From Brumimicrobium sp964585545 (GTDB taxonomy: Bacteria > Bacteroidota > Bacteroidia > Flavobacteriales_D > Crocinitomicaceae): a stretch of DNA of 64,000 bases. Shown here one piece after another: positions 54,347 to 63,683 of this stretch (position 1 is the first letter of the stretch; every line of letters starts with the position of its first letter). The stretch covers positions 124,001 to 188,000 of the forward strand of contig CAZPDT010000003.1 of NCBI GenBank assembly GCA_964585545.1, in the 5' to 3' direction. The translations under genes and the position numbers were made by a program. The notes below the pieces were generated by a model. That model had not been told where the DNA came from. It did no database searches and worked only from the letters and a program-made list of their open reading frames with translations.

Positions 54347-55168
54347 TTATCTGTTAATTTTATTCGACAAAAAATTATACAACAAGAAAGCTGCTTCTGG
54401 TTCGATATTCCCCAATTGATATCCATTTTCTAATAAAACTTCGCAAAGTTCCTTTTTAAAATAATAAGCAACACTTCCTATAAAATGAATGGGACCATCA
54501 TATCGCAATGGGGCTAAAGCCGTTACGCAATAATCTGAAAAGGCATTGTGCAGGATTTGATGAACAATCTCCATGTCTCTATTTTTAATAGCTATTCTTG
54601 TCAACCCTGCAATCATAAAACGGCCATTATTAGCATATATGCGGTGAAGAATAGGATATGGATTGAAGTATTCTTCAATTGCTTTTTTTATTTCATTTGG
54701 CAATTGATCTCTAAAATATTTTTGCAGAAGTCGTTTCCCAATATCAAATCCACTACCTTCATCACCAATTAAGTAACCCAATCCAGATGTTTGTTCAATC
54801 ACATCTTTCCCATCAAATTTTGCTGCAATAGCTCCAGTACCTAAAATGCCAACAACTCCGGTTTCATGACCTAAGTGCGCAATACATGCTGCATAGATAT
54901 CTGTTGCAACAGTACGTGGTATCAACCCTAGTTGTGAAAAAAATTGAGTGATTTCATTTTTTGCGTCCTCGCTTTCACAGCCTGCCCCAAAAAAATAAAT
55001 ATCTTCTCCTGTAAATTGGTTCTTTTTAATTAAGTTGCTGACTTCATTGTGTTTTGAAGGTGATAACTCACGTGGATGAAGTCCAACAGATTGTATTGAC
55101 TGAACGGTTCCCGAAGCGTTTCGATAAACCCAAGTTGACTTTGTGCCCCCACTCTCAACAACAATCAT
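54347..55168 (-). CDS. N-acetylglucosamine kinase-like ATPase (BadF/BadG/BcrA/BcrD family)
   Basis: A 273-residue sugar-kinase-fold protein. MIVVESGGTKSTW is the phosphate 1 loop, VATDIYAAC the phosphate 2 region, VGILGTGAIAAKF the adenosine-side glycine loop, and YLIGDEGSGFDIGKRLL is typical of eukaryote-like GlcNAc kinases. It probably phosphorylates an amino sugar salvaged from cell wall, which would fit with the NamZ-like muramidase elsewhere in the window. It starts 12 bp after the outer-membrane protein gene and may share its transcript. Confidence 0.85.
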   Translation of the reverse strand: MIVVESGGTKSTWVYRNASGTVQSIQSVGLHPRELSPSKHNEVSNLIKKNQFTGEDIYFFGAGCESEDAKNEITQFFSQLGLIPRTVATDIYAACIAHLGHETGVVGILGTGAIAAKFDGKDVIEQTSGLGYLIGDEGSGFDIGKRLLQKYFRDQLPNEIKKAIEEYFNPYPILHRIYANNGRFMIAGLTRIAIKNRDMEIVHQILHNAFSDYCVTALAPLRYDGPIHFIGSVAYYFKKELCEVLLENGYQLGNIEPEAAFLLYNFLSNKINR

Positions 55169-55180
55169 TATACGTGATTA

Positions 55181-55867
55181 TTAATACCAATCAAAACGAT
55201 AAGCAAGGTTAAGGTTTAAAGAGAGTGGTGAAATTTCATTTCCCAAAATAGCAGAAGGATCTAACAACCTCGTAATTATTTCTACTCCTAAATCAAATAC
55301 AAGAGCCCCTCTAATCAATTGATACTTGGCGCCCACAGTACCTCCAAAGGCGAACAGAACAGAGTACTGCCTATTGTATTCAGACAAAGGAGTAGGACCA
55401 TTATATTCATCATAAACAACATAATCGTCAATATTTGCATCTCCTTTCATTCGGTATTCTGCACTATAGGAAGAAAGTATTCCTTTCAGATATCCACCCG
55501 CAAATATCGAAAATCCTAAATCATAGTCATTAATAAAGTAATAACGAGACCCCCCGTCAATAGCAAAGTATGAAGTTTTATTCACCATGGATGCATCCGC
55601 CATTTGTGGTGATGTTGTAATATCTTTTGCTGAAACAGAAACATCTGTACTGTTTTTAACTGGCAACATATAGGCGGCACGAATCATAAGCGTATTGTTC
55701 TTTGTTCTTGGGATTTCTACAAAAGCGTTAAACCCGAATCTACTGATTGGATTATTCAATCCAAGAAATGAACTGCCTCCTCCCCCAATTGAGTATTGAG
55801 CAAAACTACAGTTTGGCAAAGTAATAAGTACAAATGTGAAAAGTCCTATTATATATTCTTTTTTCAT
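55181..55867 (-). CDS. Outer-membrane beta-barrel protein
   Basis: A 228-residue protein with signal peptide (LPNCSFAQ) and alternating hydrophobic strands. It ends LNLNLAYRFDWY, with a C-terminal aromatic residue as expected for a beta-barrel. The body is glycine-rich at the start (YSIGGGGSSF). No enzymatic motif. Its ATG overlaps the stop of tag by 4 bp (ATGA, 55864-55867), so it is translationally coupled to it. Confidence 0.75.
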   Translation of the reverse strand: MKKEYIIGLFTFVLITLPNCSFAQYSIGGGGSSFLGLNNPISRFGFNAFVEIPRTKNNTLMIRAAYMLPVKNSTDVSVSAKDITTSPQMADASMVNKTSYFAIDGGSRYYFINDYDLGFSIFAGGYLKGILSSYSAEYRMKGDANIDDYVVYDEYNGPTPLSEYNRQYSVLFAFGGTVGAKYQLIRGALVFDLGVEIITRLLDPSAILGNEISPLSLNLNLAYRFDWY

Positions 55868-56400
55868 CTTCTATTTTCCTTTATTATTTTATCATAAATT
55901 GGGCATTCCTCTGTATGTGCTCCTTTTATATATCCAGTACTCATTAGAAATTCTTCTACAATTTTTTCTCCTGTAAATTTAAACTTCTTTTTAAATAACT
56001 TGGTCCATTCTTTTAAAGATAAACCATTATAATGATTTAACCACTGTTTAAAACTACCAAATTCTTTTTGAATATCCAAAATTTGGTTGGCATTATGTAC
56101 AACTGCCTCAATTTTTCTTCGATTGCGTATAATCCCTGCATTGTTTAACAGTTTTTCAATTTTATCCTCCTTATAATTGGCGATTTTTTCAATTGAAAAC
56201 GCATCGAATGCAACTTCGAAATTCCTTTCTTTTTTAAGCATAAGTGACCAACTCAATCCCGCTTGATTAATTTCAAGAATTAAGCGTCCAAACAATTCAT
56301 CGTCATTATCAACGGGAAAACCATAACGTTCATCATGATATTTTCTATCCAAATGGTTTTCATCTAAATCTTTTGTAAATTCGCAATAACTCATATACAA
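55864..56400 (-). CDS. tag: DNA-3-methyladenine glycosylase I
   Basis: A 178-residue Tag-type glycosylase that removes 3-methyladenine. The N-terminal Cys6 and His-x-Glu/Arg-Tyr-Gly-Phe-Pro segment (YHDERYGFPVDNDDELFGRLILE), the core QAGLSWSLMLKKERNFEVAFD, NRRKIEAVVHNA and the zinc-binding end GAHTEECPIY are all present. It is the first gene of a likely tag - barrel protein - sugar kinase operon. The start could be Met3. Confidence 0.9.
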   Translation of the reverse strand: MYMSYCEFTKDLDENHLDRKYHDERYGFPVDNDDELFGRLILEINQAGLSWSLMLKKERNFEVAFDAFSIEKIANYKEDKIEKLLNNAGIIRNRRKIEAVVHNANQILDIQKEFGSFKQWLNHYNGLSLKEWTKLFKKKFKFTGEKIVEEFLMSTGYIKGAHTEECPIYDKIIKENRR

Positions 56401-56445
56401 CTAACGTATAGAGGTATTAAAAAGTTGTACAAAAATAAAAATTTT

Positions 56446-57048
56446 ATGGCAAATATCTTTGAATTCAATGGTTTCAGACCCGTTATACATCCATCAAGCT
56501 TTATTCACCCCAACGCCACAGTAACTGGAAATGTTATTATAGGGAAGCAAGTATACATTGGTCCAGGCGCTGCAATACGGGGAGATTGGGGAAAAATAAT
56601 CATTAAAGATGGCGCCAATGTTCAAGAAAATTGTACAATTCACATGTTTCCTGGAACAACTGTTATTTTGGAAGCTGCTGCACATATCGGACACGGAGCG
56701 ATTATTCATGGAGGACATATTGGTAAAAACAGTATGGTTGGAATGAACGCTGTAATAATGGATGATGCCGAGGTTGGTGAAGAATGTATTATTGGAGCCA
56801 TGTGCTTTGTTCCCGCCAAGATGAACATTCCAAAACGGAGTTTAGTTGTAGGAAATCCCGCTAAAATCATTAAAAAAGTATCAGATGAAATGATCAATTG
56901 GAAATCAAAAGGCACAGCTTTATATCAAGAGCTTCCAAAAGAATGTTACGCTACTTTAAAGCCTTGTGAGCCACTCACAGAGGAAGAGCCAAATCGACCA
57001 AATCAGGAATCTATGTATAAAACTTGGGAAAAAGTAAAAAACAAATAG
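56446..57048 (+). CDS. paaY: PaaY-like left-handed beta-helix hydrolase / gamma-carbonic anhydrase homologue
   Basis: A 200-residue hexapeptide-repeat protein. The repeats begin HPNATVTGNVIIGKQVYIGPGAAIRGDWG; the metal ligands appear as HMFPG and IGHGAIIHGGHIG. NAVIMDDAEVGEECIIGA and VVGNPAKIIKKV to MINWKSKGTALYQ match PaaY, a thioesterase guarding phenylacetate degradation, more than plain carbonic anhydrase. No other paa gene is adjacent. A TTG 21 bp upstream is possible, but ATG at 56446 fits the family. Confidence 0.82.
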   Translation: MANIFEFNGFRPVIHPSSFIHPNATVTGNVIIGKQVYIGPGAAIRGDWGKIIIKDGANVQENCTIHMFPGTTVILEAAAHIGHGAIIHGGHIGKNSMVGMNAVIMDDAEVGEECIIGAMCFVPAKMNIPKRSLVVGNPAKIIKKVSDEMINWKSKGTALYQELPKECYATLKPCEPLTEEEPNRPNQESMYKTWEKVKNK

Positions 57049-57102
57049 TGTGCGACCTAAGTTTTAAACATTACAAACTAAATTACACAATTTGGAGCGT
57101 GA

Positions 57103-57942
57103 TTACATCCACTTTTTAAGAATGTAAAAACTCTCATTTAAAATCTCTTCTCGTGCCAATCTGGGCGAATGATTGTATAAAACTGACAAACTAAAATAAT
57201 CTTGTCTTTCTTCAATTGTATAGTTTTGAATATTCCAGTAGAACTCATCATTTAACATTTGATAGTAATTTTTCTCTTCGGTAAAATACTTCTCAAAATA
57301 GTCATACAATTTAGAGAAAACAATATCCTCTTTGAGCACTTCTTGAAAAGAGCCACTTCCAATATAATCTCCAAGTTCTTGAATCGTATCAAAAAATTCA
57401 AACAGTTGTTGGGCTACTTGAGGTGAAAGGAAATATAAAACACCTTCTATAAGAATAAAACAACGCTTACCGTTTAAAATATGCTCAATCTTATTTTTCA
57501 ATACAGTTTGATAATCTTCACTGAAATCTACGGCTATAGAATGTACTTCCTGAATGGGTAAACGTTCTTTTTCTTGCCATTTTTTAATCTTTTCGGTCTT
57601 GTATTCTATAATTTCAGGACGGTCAATTTCAATGTGTATCAATGGAGCAGAGATGAGATAGGGATACATACTAAAACCTGCACCGAAATTAATTAACGCA
57701 TCAATTTTATTTTGCTTAGCAAGTCGTTCGATGGTATCCATAAAAAACCGATTTCTCCAACAATGGGCATACACTTCCTCTGAAGATACCTCATCGAGGT
57801 ATGTCTTCACCCCTTTATCTGTCTTAGAATTATTCCATAAATGAGCATACACATCTTTGCTCCACTCAGGGTAAGTAGCACGAAAACTAGCGATCATAAA
57901 TGCTGTTTCATGAACAGGAATCGACCTTTTATTTAACATCAA
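57103..57942 (-). CDS. PPM/LCMT-family SAM-dependent methyltransferase
   Basis: A 279-residue protein resembling leucine carboxyl methyltransferase (PF04072) bacterial homologues. RNRFFMDTIERLAKQNKIDALINFGAGFSMYPYLI is the SAM-binding region; IHIEIDRPEIIEYKTEKI and CFILIEGVLYFLS are the downstream family segments. In bacteria these often methylate polyketides or small acids; the substrate is unknown here. It lies 24 bp downstream of the SDR gene and is probably co-transcribed. Confidence 0.8.
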   Translation of the reverse strand: MMLNKRSIPVHETAFMIASFRATYPEWSKDVYAHLWNNSKTDKGVKTYLDEVSSEEVYAHCWRNRFFMDTIERLAKQNKIDALINFGAGFSMYPYLISAPLIHIEIDRPEIIEYKTEKIKKWQEKERLPIQEVHSIAVDFSEDYQTVLKNKIEHILNGKRCFILIEGVLYFLSPQVAQQLFEFFDTIQELGDYIGSGSFQEVLKEDIVFSKLYDYFEKYFTEEKNYYQMLNDEFYWNIQNYTIEERQDYFSLSVLYNHSPRLAREEILNESFYILKKWM

Positions 57943-57966
57943 CTTTCTTCTATTGTAAATTCACTA

Positions 57967-58668
57967 TTAAGGCTGCAATGGGCGAACAGTCAACTCATCA
58001 ATCAATACATTATCAGGAGTTTGAAGCATAAAAATCAATATATCAGCCAGTTTATCTGCCTGCAACATTTTTGCATTGGCTTCAATGCCAGAAGTTTTAA
58101 AGAATGTTGTATTAATTGAACCTGAATTCAAACAGCTTACCTTAATATTGTACGAACGCAATTCTTTAAACAGTGCTTCACTGTATCCTTGAATTGCAAA
58201 TTTCGTTGCGCTATAAGCCGATTTTTTGGAACCACTGACTTTTCCCAAAATCGAACCTATATTAATAATGTGTGAGCTGTTCTTATCTTTCTTCAAAAAA
58301 GGAACGAGTCCTGCGGTCATAAAATGTACCGCACTTAAATTGGTGTCAATCATTTGATGCCAATTTTTAGAAGACAATTGATCCACTTCCTCAAACTTAC
58401 TCACGCCCGCATTGTTTATGATTATCTGCGGAAAGTAAGAGGCTGAAAACGTTTTGTCAATCCATCTATTAAGGTCGGCCTCTTTACTGACATCTAGAGC
58501 AACGCCAATAAATCCCTCGCCCAGTTCAACTTCCATGTTTTTCAATATATTCGCAGTTCTTGCCAAGCCATAAACTGTCACGCCCTTTTGAACGAGTTTT
58601 CGAGCAGTCGCTGCTCCGAGTCCACTGCTTGATCCAGTAACCACAGCTATTTTATTTTGAAGATCCAT
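57967..58668 (-). CDS. Short-chain dehydrogenase/reductase
   Basis: A 233-residue classical SDR. NAD(P)-binding TGSSSGLG is at 11-18, NNAG at 85-88, and the catalytic Ser139, Tyr152 and Lys156 in YSATK. Normal length. The substrate is not assignable; the family reduces or oxidises alcohols and ketones. It precedes the methyltransferase gene in a probable two-gene operon. Confidence 0.9.
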   Translation of the reverse strand: MDLQNKIAVVTGSSSGLGAATARKLVQKGVTVYGLARTANILKNMEVELGEGFIGVALDVSKEADLNRWIDKTFSASYFPQIIINNAGVSKFEEVDQLSSKNWHQMIDTNLSAVHFMTAGLVPFLKKDKNSSHIINIGSILGKVSGSKKSAYSATKFAIQGYSEALFKELRSYNIKVSCLNSGSINTTFFKTSGIEANAKMLQADKLADILIFMLQTPDNVLIDELTVRPLQP

Positions 58669-58755
58669 AATTGTCTTGTTTTTCTGAAAACAATGAATAA
58701 AAATGGCATTATTTTAAAATCAAAACAATGCCATATTATCTTATGCAGTTAAAAA

Positions 58756-59187
58756 TTAACCTACCAGTTCTGCTTTTTCCAATGTGATTTCAACACCCGC
58801 TAAAGCTCTTGATACAGGGCAACCTTTTTTAGTTTTCTCTGCAACTTCATGAAATTTGGCATTATCTATTCCCGGAATTTCCGCTTTTGTATACAACCTA
58901 ATTCCCGCAATTGTTGGATGGTCATCAACCATTCCAAAATCAACTTCTGCCTTGGTATCAACAGTATTTGGAGTAAACCCTTCTCCATCGAGTATTAAGG
59001 ACATTGCCATAGAATAGCATCCTGCCAAAGCGGCTCCAATCAACTCTTCAGGTGTTGTTCCTGGATCTGATTCAAAACGAGTTCCAAAAGAATAAGGTCC
59101 TTCAAAAGCACCTCCTTCTAATTTCATTTTTCCATTTCCTTTTTTAATATTCCCATTCCATTGGGCTTGTGCTTTACTTGTTTTCAT
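58756..59187 (-). CDS. osmC: OsmC-family peroxide reductase
   Basis: A 143-residue OsmC protein with the two redox cysteines Cys57 (AALAGCYSMA) and Cys123 (KKGCPVSRAL), and the TTPEELIGAALAGC start of the family signature. It reduces organic hydroperoxides, drawing electrons from lipoylated or dihydrolipoamide proteins. It is 27 bp downstream of an AhpD-like gene on the same strand, which fits a joint thiol-based peroxide defence. Confidence 0.92.
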   Translation of the reverse strand: MKTSKAQAQWNGNIKKGNGKMKLEGGAFEGPYSFGTRFESDPGTTPEELIGAALAGCYSMAMSLILDGEGFTPNTVDTKAEVDFGMVDDHPTIAGIRLYTKAEIPGIDNAKFHEVAEKTKKGCPVSRALAGVEITLEKAELVG

Positions 59188-59214
59188 TATATGCTTTATT
59201 TTTATGATTATTAG

Positions 59215-59562
59215 CTATTTATTTTCTCTTTTTTCCATTTCTGCCATTGCTATATTTGCATGTGCATAAGCTGCACCTGCACGCATTTCAGAAGCGACCC
59301 AAATGGCTTCCATAATTTCTTCTTTTGTGGCTCCTTTACGCATAGCCTGTGGTGTATGGGCTTTGATGCAATATGGACATTGTGTTACATGTGCCACAGC
59401 TACAGCAATTAATTGTTTTGTTTTTTCATCTAAAACACCTTCTTTAAATACCGTTTTACTAAAATTTCGCCATGCTTCAATCTGTTTTGGAGCTAAGTCA
59501 GCCTTTTGCTTAGCGATATCTGGTGTTTGGGAAGGGAATAATCCGTTTGATTCTTTGCTCAT
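59215..59562 (-). CDS. Carboxymuconolactone decarboxylase / AhpD-like protein
   Basis: A 115-residue AhpD-superfamily protein. QCPYCIKAHT holds the CxxC thiol pair (Cys62, Cys65) and His69; the preceding LIAVAVAHVT and the EIMEAIWVASEMRAGAAYAHA tail complete the domain. The CxxC marks it as redox active (alkylhydroperoxidase-like) rather than a gamma-lactone decarboxylase. The osmC downstream suggests the two act together on peroxides. Confidence 0.88.
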   Translation of the reverse strand: MSKESNGLFPSQTPDIAKQKADLAPKQIEAWRNFSKTVFKEGVLDEKTKQLIAVAVAHVTQCPYCIKAHTPQAMRKGATKEEIMEAIWVASEMRAGAAYAHANIAMAEMEKRENK

Positions 59563-59679
59563 ACTATTATCGATTAAAAGTTTTACAAATTAATAAATGT
59601 CGCTTAATACAATACCTACACTTTTAATAACAACAGTATAAAAAGATTGTTTTGTCCGAAATGAGAAAATTCATTAAAA

Positions 59680-59709
59680 AAAGGCAGTTTTATATTTACT
59701 GCCTTCTTT
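59680..59709 (-). terminator. Terminator after the His-rich lipoprotein gene
   Basis: AAGGCAGT and ACTGCCTT form a stem with a ~9-nt loop and a T tract on the minus strand, 27 bp after the stop of 59736-60230. Confidence 0.75.
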
Positions 59710-59735
59710 TAAGGATTATATTATCTTGCCACTAT

Positions 59736-60230
59736 TTATTGAAAATACTCATGAAAAGTCACGAAAGACTGTTCAATTTCATTAACCTTTTCTTCTGCTT
59801 TTTCTTCTGATTCAGCTTCTTTTAAGGCATCGAGTAGCTCCATGTGTGGGTGTAGCCATTTATGCAGTTCGTCATGACTTTCCCCTTCCATTGTACAGCT
59901 GTTAATTAAGTTCGTATTTTCCTCTATCATTTGATCAGCCAAAGTTTTATGATCATCAGATTGAGATGCTATGTATTCCTTAATTAATTCTTCTTGTGCC
60001 AAGACATGAGGCTGCATTTCTTCATTTATTGCCCACTTTTCACCGTTATTGAGTGATAATGCTTCATGTTCATGTGCTTCATTTTCGTGCGCATGATTTT
60101 CTGCCATTTCGTGGTGTTCATCATGTGTTTCTGCTTCTACATGACGCTCTGTCTCTTCTGTGTTTTGATTCTCACAACTCAACATAAGAAAACAACCTAT
60201 TGTTCCAATTACAAATAATATTTTTTTCAT
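59736..60230 (-). CDS. Histidine-rich lipoprotein
   Basis: A 164-residue lipoprotein with lipobox FLMLSC (Cys19). Residues ~30-57 are packed with His and Glu (repeats of HDEHHE, HENEAHEHE), which suggests metal binding such as zinc or copper. The remaining helical part (EEMQPHVLAQEELIKEYIAS) has no recognised family. It ends at its own terminator and lies 49 bp downstream of the channel gene, so co-expression is possible. Confidence 0.75.
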   Translation of the reverse strand: MKKILFVIGTIGCFLMLSCENQNTEETERHVEAETHDEHHEMAENHAHENEAHEHEALSLNNGEKWAINEEMQPHVLAQEELIKEYIASQSDDHKTLADQMIEENTNLINSCTMEGESHDELHKWLHPHMELLDALKEAESEEKAEEKVNEIEQSFVTFHEYFQ

Positions 60231-60279
60231 AAGTGAAATATTTTAAATTATTAATTTTTAAATCTGTTTCAAAGATAAC

Positions 60280-61359
60280 TTATTTCTTTATTTCCCCTAA
60301 CCAGTCTTGAACAATTTGATCTACAACTCCTGATTCCTCAAGTTGAAGTATTTTTTCATCTACAAGATGTGTTTTATTATAGTCAATAGAGAATGCGAAA
60401 CCATAACCTAACCGATCATACTCTGCTTCAGAGAGCGCAAAATCATAATCTGGATGTTGTTGTAGGTAGTAAAGCAATTGTGGACGATCATAAACTACTG
60501 CGCCAACTTTATTTTGTGAAAGCTTGTCAAAACCACCACCAACATTATCAATTGGAATGACCCTACCACCAAATTTTTTCACAAAGTCTTCAGAAGGAGA
60601 GTCTGGGACAACTCCCACTTTAACTCCCGATAACCCCTCTGCATCATTGATGGTTGAAGATCCTATACCGCTCAACGTTAGTACACTTGCTATGCCTGCA
60701 ATCATAGATGTTGTAAATACCAAAGAAATAATCATCCAAACTCCTGTTACGAAGCGCCCCCAAAAAGTTCGTGGTGATCGGTCTCCGTAACCCGTTGTTG
60801 TCATTGTGACAATAGCACACCACATCCCGTTGGCAATTCCTTTAGCAGGTTCTTTAGGAAATTCCTCAGGATTACCATTTCTTTCTGTAATCCACAATAG
60901 GGTACCAACAGCTGCTAGAATAAGTATTAAAACAGATAGTGCAACAAAAAATCGATAACTAAAAAAGGGTTTAATTCTACTCCATAAAGAAAGATCTCCT
61001 TGAGGCGAAAGAATAGAAATTCCAGATTCGAAATAAGGTTGAGAAAACTTTACTTTTTCAGCTCTTTCAGAGGTAATACTTATTGGTCCTGCCACAGCAT
61101 TCACCTCCCCATCTTCTAACGCTTGTAGTGCTTGAGGTACGCCTTCATATCTTTTAAATGTGTACTGAATGTCCAGCTTGTTCATCAATTTTTTCCATAT
61201 CTCCAAGGAAACACCGATGTCATCTTTAACAAAAGGTTCTGACCCAGCGACACCAACCACCATTTTGGAACTATCATTGGTTAAAGTATCTGTTTCTGCT
61301 TTGAGTTGAAAAGAGAAAAAAATTAAAATTAAAATTACTGATGATATAAGTTGTTTCAT
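60280..61359 (-). CDS. Prokaryotic ionotropic glutamate receptor-like K+ channel (GluR0 type)
   Basis: A 359-residue protein combining a signal peptide (1-21), ligand-binding lobe S1 (~32-120, like amino-acid binding proteins: GEVNAVAGPISITSERAEKVKFSQPYF), a channel domain and lobe S2 (~240-359). The channel has membrane segment M1 (~136-157), a pore helix with the K+-channel filter TTTGYGD (187-193) and M2 (~200-228). This matches the GluR0 topology known from cyanobacteria, opened by an amino acid. The ligand is unknown. The neighbouring gene is a ClC channel. Confidence 0.88.
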   Translation of the reverse strand: MKQLISSVILILIFFSFQLKAETDTLTNDSSKMVVGVAGSEPFVKDDIGVSLEIWKKLMNKLDIQYTFKRYEGVPQALQALEDGEVNAVAGPISITSERAEKVKFSQPYFESGISILSPQGDLSLWSRIKPFFSYRFFVALSVLILILAAVGTLLWITERNGNPEEFPKEPAKGIANGMWCAIVTMTTTGYGDRSPRTFWGRFVTGVWMIISLVFTTSMIAGIASVLTLSGIGSSTINDAEGLSGVKVGVVPDSPSEDFVKKFGGRVIPIDNVGGGFDKLSQNKVGAVVYDRPQLLYYLQQHPDYDFALSEAEYDRLGYGFAFSIDYNKTHLVDEKILQLEESGVVDQIVQDWLGEIKK

Positions 61360-61460
61360 ACTATTTTTTTTTTGGGGAATAAATATAATTAAATATCAAA
61401 AAAAATGAATTAAAAAGAGATAAAGTTTTAAAAAACTGTCTATTTACCACCATACGCATC

Positions 61461-63341
61461 CTATAGATTGTTTTTATTCTTCGGACGAAAAATAGAAACC
61501 AATTTCTGACCTTGCACCAACAATCTTATCCTTCTTTTATTCAACGAAATGGCAGCTTGCCTATGCTCTTCATTTTCTGCACCGTGTTTATAGACTCTAA
61601 AAATATCTTGATACGATAAAACGCCTTCTATTTTATCGCCAGAGATTACAGGTAAAATATCAACATTCTCTTTGGCCATTTTTTCGACTGCCATTTTTAA
61701 AGTTTCGTCGGGATGAACAAATAAATTTCTTCTTTTTACAAGTTCTCCGACCTGTTTATCTGGCGAATGATGAGCGCTATATAAAGTCGTTGAACTAATG
61801 AGTCCAACATAACCACCTTCTTCATCACCTATTATAAAATAACTTGTTTTTAAATCTGTTTCTTGTTCAAACCAACTTCTGGCCTCCCCTATTTTCATGT
61901 CTTTACTAATAGCCAGTCCCTTTTCTGTTGTTGCCTGTTTTACTTTAATTTCAGACAGAACATCTGCTTCATAGGAACTCGGAGTAATCACTCCTCTTCT
62001 TGCTATTTTTTCAGTCATTATCGTGTTATCCATGAAGAAGTAGGAAATGATATAAGCCGTTGTACAAGCTGCTAACAGGGGCAGTAATGCAGTTTCTTGA
62101 CCTGTTGTTTCCATGGCAAATACAATGGAGGTGAGAAAGGCTCTTGAAGACCCTGCAAACATTGTAGCCATTCCTAATAGTGCTGCCATTGGGATAGATA
62201 TTCCTATTTCGGGAAACCATGCTTTACCCAACATCCCAAGCATAACGCCAAGCGCACCTCCTATAGTAAATAAAGGTGCTAATGTTCCTCCAGAAGTGCC
62301 ACTACTTAAAGCTATTGACCATGAAATAAACTTTAACACACACAGTGACACAATAACCTGCAACGTTAAAGATCCAGATAAAATTTGTGAAATATTATAA
62401 TAGCCTACTCCTAATGTTCTGGGATTATAAAAACCAATTATACCGACAATTAATCCTCCAATAGCAGGCCACCAAGCCCAATGAATAGGTAATTTTTCAA
62501 ACATGTCTTCTATCCAATAAACAATTTTGGTTGATGCAATAGCAAATAATCCCATAACAATTCCCATTGCAGCATAAAAAATCAAACCATAGCTGGTCGG
62601 ATTCATCAAATCAAAGTCCATGAAAAAAATGGGCGTATCCCTAAAAAATATATGATATCCCGCAGCTCCCGTTATACAAGCCAAGGCTACGGGGATAAAT
62701 GAACGGGGAGAGAACTCAAACAACAATAATTCTATCGCTAATAAAATCGAAGCAATAGGTGCCCCAAAAATAGCAGCCATACCTGCTGTTGCTCCAGAAG
62801 CCAATAAGATTTTTCGTTCATTTGGAGTGATTTGAAGAAGTTGTCCAAAAGTAGAGCCTAGTGCGCCTCCTGTAGCAATAATAGGTCCCTCAGCACCAAA
62901 TGGCCCCCCTGTTCCAATAACAATAGCTGAAGAAACAGGTTTTAAATAAGTAATAACGGGGTTGATTTTACTCTTATTTGTGAGGATTTGCTCCATTGCT
63001 TCGGGAATCCCATGTCCCCGAATTCCCTTTGAACCATAAAGCGCCATAAGCCCAACTATTAATCCTCCTATTGCAGGAATAAAAATAATGAACCATCCAA
63101 AAACATCTGTTGATGGGTTCTGATTTGCAATTGAAACCTCCCCAAAAAAGGATATATTTGTAATGAGATCAATTAAATAAATAAGAAGTTTTGCTATAAC
63201 ACTAATACACAACGCAATTAAAATAGCATAAATAGACAGCCTCAACAATCTCTTCTTGTTGTACTTTTTTGTTGATTGAAAATTTTCTCGCTGTAGTGAT
63301 GGGTTTAATGATGGTGATACTGATATGCCTTTGTTCAACAT
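61461..63341 (-). CDS. ClC-family chloride channel/antiporter with CBS pair
   Basis: A 626-residue ClC protein with ~10 membrane segments and a C-terminal pair of CBS domains (~465-600). Conserved filter pieces: GHGIP (109-113, for GSGIP), GPFGAEGP with Glu151 in place of the gating glutamate, and GTSGGTLAP. The first residue of the GREGP motif is changed (GAEGP), but the Glu is kept, so proton-coupled exchange or gating is possible. The Cl- binding tyrosine was not verified. The 342-bp gap after it (63342-63683) is AT-rich, with nothing else supported. Confidence 0.9.
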   Translation of the reverse strand: MLNKGISVSPSLNPSLQRENFQSTKKYNKKRLLRLSIYAILIALCISVIAKLLIYLIDLITNISFFGEVSIANQNPSTDVFGWFIIFIPAIGGLIVGLMALYGSKGIRGHGIPEAMEQILTNKSKINPVITYLKPVSSAIVIGTGGPFGAEGPIIATGGALGSTFGQLLQITPNERKILLASGATAGMAAIFGAPIASILLAIELLLFEFSPRSFIPVALACITGAAGYHIFFRDTPIFFMDFDLMNPTSYGLIFYAAMGIVMGLFAIASTKIVYWIEDMFEKLPIHWAWWPAIGGLIVGIIGFYNPRTLGVGYYNISQILSGSLTLQVIVSLCVLKFISWSIALSSGTSGGTLAPLFTIGGALGVMLGMLGKAWFPEIGISIPMAALLGMATMFAGSSRAFLTSIVFAMETTGQETALLPLLAACTTAYIISYFFMDNTIMTEKIARRGVITPSSYEADVLSEIKVKQATTEKGLAISKDMKIGEARSWFEQETDLKTSYFIIGDEEGGYVGLISSTTLYSAHHSPDKQVGELVKRRNLFVHPDETLKMAVEKMAKENVDILPVISGDKIEGVLSYQDIFRVYKHGAENEEHRQAAISLNKRRIRLLVQGQKLVSIFRPKNKNNL

Positions 63342-63683
63342 TCTTTATATTTATAAATTGCGTAATATTTGAGAAATAGACAATAAACTTGAATCAGTTT
63401 TATTTGCCTTCTCTGATAAATAAAAACACAAATTTCCTGTTTTTTTTTTGACTAACTGGGGTAATTGTCCATTAAATTTAATAGATAGTTTAAAAAATTA
63501 TTCAAAATATTTGTTTAAAATTTTTTCAGGAATTAAATTTTATCGATATTTGTCGAACAAAAATGGCTGTTAGTTTCTTTTTTTTACTCATTCATAGACA
63601 AAAGGATTCATTTTCATGTTGCAAAAAAATTATACTTTATAGATTAATAATCATTAATTTAGGAACAACAAAACTTAAAAAAA

